From contig JBLZWL010000010.1 in assembly GCA_049194865.1 (NCBI GenBank), positions 1 through 64,000 of the forward strand: a DNA stretch of 64,000 nucleotides, given 5' to 3'. The notes below the pieces were generated by a model. The model was given only the letters and a program-made list of their open reading frames with translations. It ran no database searches and had not been told where the DNA came from. The position numbers were made by a program, and so were the translations under genes. Every line of letters begins with the position of its first letter. The stretch's first letter is position 1. Shown here piece after piece: positions 57,083 through 64,000 of this stretch. This DNA comes from Myxococcus terminator_A. Lineage in GTDB: Bacteria; Myxococcota; Myxococcia; Myxococcales; Myxococcaceae.

Positions 57083-59692
57083 CTACACCTTCAACGCGGC
57101 CACCAGGTCGCCCGCGGCCAGACGGGTGACCTCCTCGGCGGAGGTGTGCAGGAAGCGCAGGGCATAACCCTCGCTTCCAGCGGCGAGCGCGGGCACATCC
57201 GTCAGCCCCGCGAAGAACGTGGGCGGGGTGCCGGGCTTGAAGCTCCTCGCGGTGGTGTCCGCCTCGATGCCGCGCAGCCTGCGCAGGAAGGCAGCGGTGT
57301 CCTCGCCCTCGGCCCGCTTCAGGACGGACACGGTGCCATCGCGGCGCCGGACGTACACCGTGCGGCTGCGCGCGGCGGCATGCAGACACGCCAGGTCCCA
57401 CAGCGTGGGCCGGGCACCGGTGCCGAAATAGGCCAGGGTGTCCTTGCCCAGGTGCGCGAGGTCTCCCCGAGAGCGACGCACGCTCTGGAAGCCATCCTCG
57501 GGAGGGACCTTCACGTCCACCCAGCGAAGCTGCTTCTCGACGAGGTCGATGACGAGCGGCACCGAAATCTGCGCGCTCCCCTGCAGGTCGAAGCGCTGCT
57601 CCACCGTGCGGGCATCGAAGTGCGCGCCCCCCTCCCCGTCCCGGACCATGAAGCCGGCGAACGCGTCGTCCATCCGGTCGAACGAGACGCTGTTGAAGGA
57701 GAAGACCACGGGGATGGCATAGCGCACGCCCCGGGCGAGCAGTCGCTCGGCGTGGATGTCCAGGAACTCGGCGCCCCCCAGCGGCGCGGCGCCCGAGGTG
57801 ACATCGCCCGAATGCACCGCGGCGTCATCCTCCAGCCGCAGGTTCGTGTAGTCACACAGGTCCACCAGCCACCAGTCCTTGTCGTAGAGCGCCACCGACA
57901 AGTCCAGGTCCACCCGCGTGCCCTCGGGCTCCGTCCAGTGGACGAAGAAGCGCAGACTCTTCCCCTCCGGCAGCGGCAGCAGGCTCCCGCGCGGCACCGC
58001 CACCAGCGCCCGCGACGCGGTCTTCTCCGCCATGGGCACCAGCAAATCGGAGAGCGCCTCGTCGAGCACCGCCTGCGGGAAGGACGGCAGGGCCTCCGCC
58101 CGGCGGAGCAGCTCCCGCTCCAGCGGCGCCACGAGCTGGCCAATCACATCCCCTGAAAGCAACGGGCGACGGTCCTCCATGCCCCAGGCATGGGTGGCCT
58201 CGCCCTTCGGGAAGAAGATGCGTCGGGCGAACGGCTGGTGCCGCTTTCGCAGGTGCGCCGAGGCGGCGAGCAGCAACGCGGGCGAGGCCCGGGGCAGCAC
58301 GGCCTGGAGCGTCGCGAGCAGCTCCGGCTCGAGCGGCGCGGAGCCCGAGCGCGCCACCGCGAGCCGGCTCACATGGTCCAACCTGCGCAAGAGCTCACCA
58401 GGCCGCTGCCGCAGGAGCCGCAGCGCGCCCGGAAGCTCCTTCGCGCGCAACGCCGCTTCGACCCGTGAGGTCCACGAGCGGAACTCCACGAGGACGCCAC
58501 CGTCGACTTCCCGCGACTGGAAGGACTCCGGATGTTCGCGGGCGACTCCCAGCAACGTCGCGCCGAACGGCGTCCCCGGGGAGAGCACCGTCCCGCGCAG
58601 GACGCAGAACGCGAGCGCGACCTGGGGGTGGCGCTGCCAGTCCTCGAAGACGTGCAGCAGCCCGCCGAAGGCCTTCCACAGGCCCGGGTTCCGGCCGATG
58701 TCCTCGGTGAGGTTGAGCAGGGAGAAGCCCTCCATCATCCGGAGGACGGCCCGTCGCACCGGGCGCGGAGGACTCTTCAGGGGAACCTTGACGGAGAGGT
58801 CGGGGTTGCCACCCGCCCACGCCACCAGCACGCGGAGCACGTCCGTGGCGGTCTTCACGTGGGCGGCGGCGCCGGCCAGCACGTCTCCCACCGTCCGAGA
58901 GTCCCGGAGCAGGAGCCCCACGACGAGCGCCAGGGTCTCCTTCACCGGGATGCGCGGCGGCAGCCAGCCCAGCACGCGCGTGCCGAAGGAGGACACGAGC
59001 CGCTTCAAGATCTCCAGGTCGCGCGGGTTGAGCACGGTGGACCGGGACACCAGTCGCCGCAGCAGCCCGCTCGCCGTGGCCTCGGGGTCCGTGCCCAACG
59101 ACAACCGCGTCAGTCGGTACCCGCGCAGGACATAGGGGCCCTGGGAGACACCGTTGAGTCGCCTGGGCTGCAGGAAGGGATCCGTGGGCGACAGTCGGCC
59201 ATGGCAGATGGGACAGGCGCTGTAGTCCTGCCCGTCGAAGCAGTTCTGGCAGACCAGATGGGCGCACGGCGACAGCGCGCGCACCGTGCCCTGTGCGCCG
59301 CAGTGGATGCACGGCTGGTCGATGCCCTGGAACAGCCACCCCAGCATTCGCTGCACGAACAACTCGTGCGTGTCGCGCGGGACGCTCTGGGGGAAGCCGC
59401 GGAACAGCGGGACGAAGGGGCGGTCCTGCCCCACGGTCGCCGCGCAGTTCTCGTAGAGGAAGTGACCGGACGCGGCCAGGGCCTCGGTGGGGAGCGCGAG
59501 CAGCGCCTCCCGGAGGTTGCCCGCGAGCACATAGCCCACGCCCACGAGGTCCGCCTCCAGGGCGACCAGGGCCTCCTCGCGCTCCTTCCGATTACCGCTG
59601 GGAGACAGGCCCGAGGGAGGAAAGACAAGCCCCGTGGTCCAGAGCAACAGCGCGGCGGAATCGCTCGTCAGCTCGAGCGAAGGGGCGCCCAT
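57083..59692 (-). CDS. RING-finger protein with TerD-like domain (MXAN_6230/SCO0854 type)
   Basis: This gene encodes 869 residues, starting at 59692 with GGGAG 6 nt upstream. A complete C3HC4 RING is visible: C128, C131, C143, H145, C148, C151, C160 and C163 with RING spacing (CxxC-x11-CxH-xx-C-xx-C-x8-CxxC). The centre (about 200-560) is helical with Leu/Arg-rich segments and no motif I recognise. Around 600-690 is a TerD-like (tellurium/stress resistance) module: VDLDLSVALYD, HSGDVTSGA, GGAEFLDI and VVFSFNSVSF. From memory this combination is the family named MXAN_6230/SCO0854 RING domain protein, found in Myxococcus and Streptomyces. No signal peptide, so cytoplasmic. RING domains mediate ubiquitin transfer in eukaryotes; no E2 or ubiquitin-like partner is seen nearby, so activity here is open. 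Confidence 0.87.
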   Translation of the reverse strand: MGAPSLELTSDSAALLLWTTGLVFPPSGLSPSGNRKEREEALVALEADLVGVGYVLAGNLREALLALPTEALAASGHFLYENCAATVGQDRPFVPLFRGFPQSVPRDTHELFVQRMLGWLFQGIDQPCIHCGAQGTVRALSPCAHLVCQNCFDGQDYSACPICHGRLSPTDPFLQPRRLNGVSQGPYVLRGYRLTRLSLGTDPEATASGLLRRLVSRSTVLNPRDLEILKRLVSSFGTRVLGWLPPRIPVKETLALVVGLLLRDSRTVGDVLAGAAAHVKTATDVLRVLVAWAGGNPDLSVKVPLKSPPRPVRRAVLRMMEGFSLLNLTEDIGRNPGLWKAFGGLLHVFEDWQRHPQVALAFCVLRGTVLSPGTPFGATLLGVAREHPESFQSREVDGGVLVEFRSWTSRVEAALRAKELPGALRLLRQRPGELLRRLDHVSRLAVARSGSAPLEPELLATLQAVLPRASPALLLAASAHLRKRHQPFARRIFFPKGEATHAWGMEDRRPLLSGDVIGQLVAPLERELLRRAEALPSFPQAVLDEALSDLLVPMAEKTASRALVAVPRGSLLPLPEGKSLRFFVHWTEPEGTRVDLDLSVALYDKDWWLVDLCDYTNLRLEDDAAVHSGDVTSGAAPLGGAEFLDIHAERLLARGVRYAIPVVFSFNSVSFDRMDDAFAGFMVRDGEGGAHFDARTVEQRFDLQGSAQISVPLVIDLVEKQLRWVDVKVPPEDGFQSVRRSRGDLAHLGKDTLAYFGTGARPTLWDLACLHAAARSRTVYVRRRDGTVSVLKRAEGEDTAAFLRRLRGIEADTTARSFKPGTPPTFFAGLTDVPALAAGSEGYALRFLHTSAEEVTRLAAGDLVAALKV

Positions 59693-59832
59693 GATGACTC
59701 CCTGTGAGAGGGGAAAAGCGGGGCGGAGAGCGGATGAGCTACCTCGTAGGAGTGAGAAGGAAGCACACCCAAAGCCGCCCCGCGGGGAACCCTACCAGGG
59801 CCCCAGGAGTGCCGCCAAGGAGGAGGCTTCGC

Positions 59833-61158
59833 TCACTTCGAGCCCGGGAGGGCGGACAGCGCGGCGCGCACCGCGTCCACCGCGTACTGGGAGAACTCCC
59901 GCTGCATCCTGGGCAGCCGCTCCGCCTCCGCGAGCGCCGTCTCCAGGTCCTTGCGCGCCTCGTCCACGCGGCCCGCCCGCTCCAACGTCCGCGCGCGACT
60001 CAGCCACACCGCCAACCGTCGGCCGCCCTGGGCCCGCTTCAGCGCGCGGTCCGTCGCGGCGAGGGCCTCGTCATGGCGGCCGAGCTCCCGGAGGTTCGCG
60101 GCCACCCGCGTGCTGGCGGAGAAGTCGTCTGGGAGTTCGCGTTCTGTCTGTACGAAGAGCTCCAGGGTGTCCGCCAGGTGCCCGCTCGACTCCGCGGCGC
60201 TGTAGAGCTGCGAGTCCCATGCCGCCCTGCCCCGCGCAGTGGTCTCCCCGGCGCGGTACGCGAGCACCTTCGCGTAGTACTGCGCGGAGAGCTTCCGGGC
60301 GCCCTCCTTGTCGCCCCGCGCCAGGAGCAGGTCCGCCATGGAGTCGTAGAGCCAGGTCTGGCTCTTCGTGCCGTGCTTCTGGGCCTGCTCGAAGGCCTTC
60401 TCGACGTGGACCTCCAGCGCCTTCATGGCCGGCGCGGCCCAGGGCTTGGGCTCGTTGGCGTAGCTCGCGCACGAGTAGCCGGTGCTCGCCGCGCCCGCTC
60501 GCCCCGCCTCGTCGAGGATTGGGACTGTCCTCACCGCGTACTCCGCGCAGGCCTGGAAGGCCTCGGCGTTCCACAGCGCATTGAGCGCGGCCTCCACCGC
60601 CCGGGTGCGACGGCTCCACTCCCTGGGGCCCTGCTCCACCGCCTCCTGATACTTCCGCGCCGCCAGCTCGTGCTCCCTCCGGGAATGGGCGCGGTCGCCC
60701 TCGAGCAGCAGCAGCTCCGGCCCCGACACCTGGGCGCTCAGCGCGCGCCGGGCATCGTCGAGCAGCGCCAGGACGTCCTCCAATCCCGCGCCTCCCATCC
60801 AGCGCAGCGCGGGCGTCTCCGTCTCGGAGTCGAGCACCAGCAGCGTGGGCAGGTTGTCCACCGGGAAGCGCTCGAGGAGCGGCTCATTGATGGGGTCATC
60901 CACGTCCACCGCGAGCAGGACATAGTCCTGCGCCTTCGCGATGAAGCCGGGCGCGGCGAAGACCTGGGCCTCCATGGTCCGACATGGCGGACACCACACC
61001 GCGCCGAAGTCGATGAAGAGCGGCTTGCGCTCGGCGCGGGCCTGGGCGAGCGCCGCCGCGTAGTCGTTCCGGATGAACGCCGCGTGCTCGGAGGGACGTG
61101 CTTTCGTGGTGGCACAGCCCACGAGGACCAGGAGGCAGACAGGGAGGAGCCACTTCAT
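59833..61158 (-). CDS. Thioredoxin-fold lipoprotein with TPR-like C-terminal region
   Basis: This gene encodes 441 residues. The start at 61158 opens a lipoprotein signal (LLVLVGC, Cys15). A thioredoxin domain (about 30-135) has FIDFGAVWCPPC with redox cysteines 56 and 59 and a cis-Pro motif NLPTLLVLD. The remainder is alpha-helical, with repeated A/L/E-rich helix pairs consistent with TPR-like repeats (for example HDEALAATDRALKRA and VDEARKDLETALAEA). It is probably a periplasmic, membrane-anchored thiol oxidoreductase of the DsbD-C/TlpA-like sort whose repeats bind a partner. It is divergent from the effector operon at 61236, with a 77-bp shared upstream region. The Shine-Dalgarno is weak. 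Confidence 0.87.
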   Translation of the reverse strand: MKWLLPVCLLVLVGCATTKARPSEHAAFIRNDYAAALAQARAERKPLFIDFGAVWCPPCRTMEAQVFAAPGFIAKAQDYVLLAVDVDDPINEPLLERFPVDNLPTLLVLDSETETPALRWMGGAGLEDVLALLDDARRALSAQVSGPELLLLEGDRAHSRREHELAARKYQEAVEQGPREWSRRTRAVEAALNALWNAEAFQACAEYAVRTVPILDEAGRAGAASTGYSCASYANEPKPWAAPAMKALEVHVEKAFEQAQKHGTKSQTWLYDSMADLLLARGDKEGARKLSAQYYAKVLAYRAGETTARGRAAWDSQLYSAAESSGHLADTLELFVQTERELPDDFSASTRVAANLRELGRHDEALAATDRALKRAQGGRRLAVWLSRARTLERAGRVDEARKDLETALAEAERLPRMQREFSQYAVDAVRAALSALPGSK

Positions 61159-61235
61159 GGGAAGCGACTCTACGGCCGCCGCTCGCGACAGGGGGGCTTG
61201 GCGAGGTAAGCTTCCTTCTTCCCGGAGGTAGCCCC

Positions 61236-61706
61236 ATGCCCGTCAATACCGGTGTGAACAAGATGTCCGTGGTGACCAAGGACAGCGGCGGCGTCACCTC
61301 GGCCTTCCCGGACGTGTGCAAGACGCCCAGCCCCGCGGGGCCAGTGCCCATTCCATACCCCAACATCGCCCAGTCCTCCGACACCGACAAAGGCACCAAG
61401 AAGGTGACCGTGGCCGGCAACCCGGTGTGCGTGAAGGACTCCAACTTCAAGACAAGCACCGGCGACGAGGCAGGGACGGCCGGCGGCGGCGTGGCCTCCA
61501 GCAAGACCAAGGGCAAGGCCGAGTTCGTCAACTTCTCCTTCGACGTGAAGTTCGAGGGCAAGAACGTGGCGCGCGCGTTCGACCTGATGCTCCACAACGA
61601 CAAGAACACGCCCCCCTTCCCCGTCATGCAGGGGCCCGTCATGGAAATGGGCGGCAGCACGGAAAAGCCCATCTGCACCACCTGCGAGGAGCACTTCGAC
61701 GAGTAG
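61236..61706 (+). CDS. PAAR-like (DUF4150) protein, tip or carrier for the downstream effector
   Basis: This gene encodes 156 residues; the ATG at 61236 has GGAGG 7 nt upstream. The signature VTSAFPDVCKTPSP..PVPIPYPN is that of DUF4150/PAAR-like proteins, which cap type VI secretion (or related contractile) spikes and carry toxins. No nuclease domain is fused to it. A C-terminal CTTC pair follows. The effector gene starts 50 nt downstream on the same strand. No type VI structural gene is in this window, so the apparatus must be encoded elsewhere. Confidence 0.9.
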   Translation: MPVNTGVNKMSVVTKDSGGVTSAFPDVCKTPSPAGPVPIPYPNIAQSSDTDKGTKKVTVAGNPVCVKDSNFKTSTGDEAGTAGGGVASSKTKGKAEFVNFSFDVKFEGKNVARAFDLMLHNDKNTPPFPVMQGPVMEMGGSTEKPICTTCEEHFDE

Positions 61707-61756
61707 CCCCTCGCGAAGCCAACTCCTCACCTGCAGGCTGTCCCTGGAGCGCTCCC

Positions 61757-62785
61757 ATGGCCAAGGCGAAGCACTACAAGTCATCAAAGGCCCGGCTGGC
61801 CGAGCACAAGAAAGACCCCAAGTCGACCGGGTGCATCTGGTCCCATCATGATTACGGCAAGGGAAACAGCTGGGAGTCCCATCCCTGCCACTACCAGAAC
61901 AACGGCTTCAAGGAGTCCAAGGGCGCCCGGCTCGGCATGTACAAGCCGGACCAGGCAAAGGTCGACGAGGCAAATCGCGACAAGAGGAAGCTCTCCGAGG
62001 ACGCGAGCGGTGAGTACAAGCAGCAGGTCGAAAAGGCCCGGGAGGACCTCGCCCAGCAGCAGGCGAGCATGTCGAGTGGCGCCAAGCTCCAGGGCCGCGA
62101 CTACTTCCGTTACTTCGTGGCCAAGGGCCGGATGCTGCAACTTGAGACCCAGGGGAGCCTCCTCCTCCGGAAGCACATCTTGGGCTACGGGCGGCCCCTG
62201 CACAGGCTCGCCCTGAACAAGGATGCGTGGACCCCGGGGCACAAGCTCGACAAGTCGCTCGCCAACCGGGAGTACCTCGGCCTCAGCGGCAACCTGCAGT
62301 CGAAGAAGAAGGGCATCACCACCCCCGTGAACTTCGCGCCCGAGCGGCATGACCTGAAGCTGGGCGCGTGGTACCCGTATGACCACGAATACCACCACAT
62401 CATCCCGCGCGGGTCGCTCACGTCCGCGCTCCTGCGAGGGGCGAAGAGCGTCCCATTCGAGCGCCGGCTCTCCACGCTCACAGAATCAAAGTGGAACATG
62501 CACAATCCGGACAACGTCGTTCTGCTGTCCGAGAACACGGTCATCGCGAACATCATCAACCTGCCCGCGCACTGTCCCTGGGGCGCGTCGGGGCACAAGC
62601 TCTATTCCGACATGATCGAGAGCCGCCTCATGAAAATCGCCGAACAGATGGAAGCGGACCTCCAGGAGGCCGGAGAGCCGCACGAGGTCGAGAAGAAGGC
62701 CGGCGCCCAATTGCTCACGCGCCTGAATGCGCTCTCAAAGCACCTTTTCTCCCAGATAAAGACAAACAAGGTCTTCCTCTCCTGA
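61757..62785 (+). CDS. AHH/HNH-type nuclease effector
   Basis: This gene encodes 342 residues; the ATG at 61757 has GGAG 7 nt upstream. The C-terminal third has EYHHIIPR (His213-His214), NPDNVVLL, LPAH (His272) and GHKLYSD (His280). This is the layout of AHH nucleases of the HNH/Endo VII class found in polymorphic toxins. The N-terminal 100 residues are Lys-rich with many His and a HH/HPCH cluster, followed by a likely coiled coil (about 70-110). It sits between a PAAR-like gene and an Imm11-type gene, as expected for a secreted DNase or RNase effector. The nuclease role follows from motifs; substrate is unknown. Confidence 0.87.
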   Translation: MAKAKHYKSSKARLAEHKKDPKSTGCIWSHHDYGKGNSWESHPCHYQNNGFKESKGARLGMYKPDQAKVDEANRDKRKLSEDASGEYKQQVEKAREDLAQQQASMSSGAKLQGRDYFRYFVAKGRMLQLETQGSLLLRKHILGYGRPLHRLALNKDAWTPGHKLDKSLANREYLGLSGNLQSKKKGITTPVNFAPERHDLKLGAWYPYDHEYHHIIPRGSLTSALLRGAKSVPFERRLSTLTESKWNMHNPDNVVLLSENTVIANIINLPAHCPWGASGHKLYSDMIESRLMKIAEQMEADLQEAGEPHEVEKKAGAQLLTRLNALSKHLFSQIKTNKVFLS

Positions 62786-62817
62786 GCGAAGCCATCCACC
62801 CACTGGACGAGCCTTTC

Positions 62818-63414
62818 ATGCCCCCCAGTCGCTTCACCTACGTCGTCGTTCCGTACTTTCCCGGTCCGGAAATCGCCGCGACCGACCCCGTGAGCAAGGC
62901 CCTGCCCCTGCCCATCATGGCGCGGCGGGGCGTGCCGTTGACGGCCCAGTTCCCCCCCACGACGGAAATCCTGCTTTCCACCAAGTCTGGCAATCGCTTC
63001 ACGGACTTCATCTACACGCAAAGTCGGGTCATCCTCGCCTCCCAGCGGGCCTGGGACCTCATGAAGGCCGAGGGCGTCACGGATGCACAGGTCGAGTACC
63101 TCCCCTTCGTCCTCAAGGACCGCAAGGGGCGCGTGAGGCCCGAGAAGTACGGTTTCGTCAATCCGCTGCTCAAGGTGGCGTGCTTCGACTTCGACAAGTC
63201 CGACTACACGCCCATGTCCGATGATCCGACGGAGGGTTTCGCGGGAATCTCCCGACTGCAGATCCTCCCGGAGAAGGTTCCCGAGGACGTGAAGCTGTTC
63301 CGCCTGGCAGAGGACCCCGACGTCAACCTCATCCGCACCGACCTGCTGGAGAAGCTGCGAGGCGCGGGCATGGAAGGGCTGCGCGGCATCGCCCTCGGCG
63401 AGCTGCTGGAGTAG
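62818..63414 (+). CDS. Imm11-type (DUF1629) immunity protein
   Basis: This gene encodes 198 residues starting at 62818, 32 nt after the effector stop. The Shine-Dalgarno (GGACGAG) is imperfect. It has an alpha/beta soluble protein pattern with ILASQRAWDLMKAEG and EYLPFVLKDRKGR, features I associate with the Imm11/DUF1629 family of immunity proteins for secreted nucleases. The position directly after the AHH effector supports this. No signal peptide, so it would act in the cytoplasm against the cognate nuclease. Confidence 0.75.
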   Translation: MPPSRFTYVVVPYFPGPEIAATDPVSKALPLPIMARRGVPLTAQFPPTTEILLSTKSGNRFTDFIYTQSRVILASQRAWDLMKAEGVTDAQVEYLPFVLKDRKGRVRPEKYGFVNPLLKVACFDFDKSDYTPMSDDPTEGFAGISRLQILPEKVPEDVKLFRLAEDPDVNLIRTDLLEKLRGAGMEGLRGIALGELLE

Positions 63415-63419
63415 CGCAT

Positions 63420-64000
63420 ATGGGCCTCAAGAAGCTCGAACTCCTCCTCGACAGCATGGAGTCACGGCTCCTGGGCAACCTGGGACGCCTGGCGGAGGAG
63501 GGGCCCGAGCCCGAGCTCACCCTGGAGACGTGCCGCCTTTATCGTCGCCTCGGCTGTGGTGCCCTGCTGTCGAGCCATGACGTGGGCGCCTGTCGTGCGC
63601 GGATCTCCGAGGGTGCGCGGATGTTCCTGGTGTTCCTGGGCGCCCACGTCCCCATCTCCGAGGCACCCCCGAAGACCCGGTACTACCTTGCCCGCGGCCG
63701 GGGAGAGTTCCTTCTGGATGCGCTCTGCGCAGACGAGCCGGCGCTCGCCCGGGAAATCGATGAGGCCCTGCCCGCGGAGTGGATGGCTGACATGGAGAAC
63801 GAGGAGGACTTCCTCTACCTCAAGCTGCTGCCAGCGCTCCTGCCTGGAGCGACCGCCCGGAGCGAAGACACCCAGCGTCTGGCGCGGCTCCTGGCGGAGC
63901 TGGGCACCCCACGGCTGAAGGCCCTGGACGCCCTGCTGCGCGCGCATGAGGTCGACTTCGAGGCCGCCCTCACCGAGGTGACACAGGAGTGGCGGGAGGG
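63420..64000 (+). CDS. Alpha-helical protein, probable second immunity or accessory protein, 3' end outside window
   Basis: The start at 63420 lies 5 nt after the Imm11-type stop, with GGAG inside the end of that gene 8 nt upstream, so it belongs to the same operon. 193 complete codons are visible with no stop before the edge. The protein is all-helical in appearance, Leu/Ala/Glu-rich, with LETCRLYRRLGCGAL, a motif RYYLARGRGEFLLDAL and ENEEDFLYLKLLPALL. The pattern is reminiscent of the Imm49 family of helical immunity proteins, which is a low-confidence guess. It could also be unrelated. No signal peptide. Confidence 0.72.
   Translation, partial: MGLKKLELLLDSMESRLLGNLGRLAEEGPEPELTLETCRLYRRLGCGALLSSHDVGACRARISEGARMFLVFLGAHVPISEAPPKTRYYLARGRGEFLLDALCADEPALAREIDEALPAEWMADMENEEDFLYLKLLPALLPGATARSEDTQRLARLLAELGTPRLKALDALLRAHEVDFEAALTEVTQEWRE

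Noticed and set aside
59718..59783. GCGGGGCGG / CCGCCCCGC inverted repeat between the RING and thioredoxin genes
   Set aside because: The loop is 48 nt and G/C runs of this type occur by chance at this base composition; it is not convincing as a terminator.

Overview
The window is very GC-rich, with strong G/C third-position bias and long spurious open frames on both strands. Its gene families point to a myxobacterium of the Myxococcus/Corallococcus group: PilZ-like (TIGR02266-type) domains, a MXAN_6230/SCO0854-type RING protein, lipoproteins with short Cys lipoboxes, polymorphic toxin-immunity loci and a megasynthetase. I could run no database search. Family names come from visible motifs and memory.

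Region 1 (1-2249) holds the 3' part of a PilZ-Hsp70 fusion whose substrate-binding domain has no helical lid. Region 2 (2402-45505) is one gene of 14,367 codons, a complete fatty-acid-primed NRPS-PKS assembly line. Its order is FAAL-ACP / C-A(Thr)-nMT-PCP / C-A-PCP / C-A(Val)-PCP / C-A(Ser)-PCP / C-A-PCP / KS-AT-ACP / C-[broken A carrying a luciferase-like monooxygenase, no carrier] / C-A(Ser)-PCP / C-A(Val)-PCP / C-A-PCP / C-A-PCP / C-A(Asp)-PCP-TE. The predicted product is an acylated linear or cyclic peptide of ten amino acids with one malonate-derived, oxidised unit in the middle. The layout resembles my recollection of the myxoprincomide synthetase of M. xanthus, so the pathway may be a relative of that one rather than wholly new.

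Region 3 (45581-51896, all minus strand) has one small secreted protein and then a tandem array of three lipoprotein-nuclease/immunity cassettes. The toxins share an almost identical lipoprotein leader and N-terminal half and end in a PD-(D/E)XK-like nuclease domain. The immunity genes overlap the toxin stop codons (ATGA) or sit 1 nt away. The middle toxin has lost its N-terminal half, and a 901-bp IS5/IS427-type element with 17-bp inverted repeats and a TTA target duplication sits at the break. The architecture fits kin-discrimination toxins such as the SitA lipoprotein toxins that myxobacteria pass by outer-membrane exchange, but that link is inference.

Region 4 (52174-61158) contains a repeat-rich proline-rich protein, an FG-GAP/DUF11 exported protein, a PQQ-type sugar dehydrogenase lipoprotein, a RING plus TerD-like protein and a thioredoxin-like lipoprotein, mostly separated by hairpin terminators. 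Region 5 (61236-64000) is a plus-strand effector operon: a PAAR-like DUF4150 protein, an AHH/HNH nuclease effector, an Imm11-type immunity protein and a second, incomplete alpha-helical protein running off the edge. No rRNA, tRNA or CRISPR was seen, and no gene-free stretch exceeds 300 bases.
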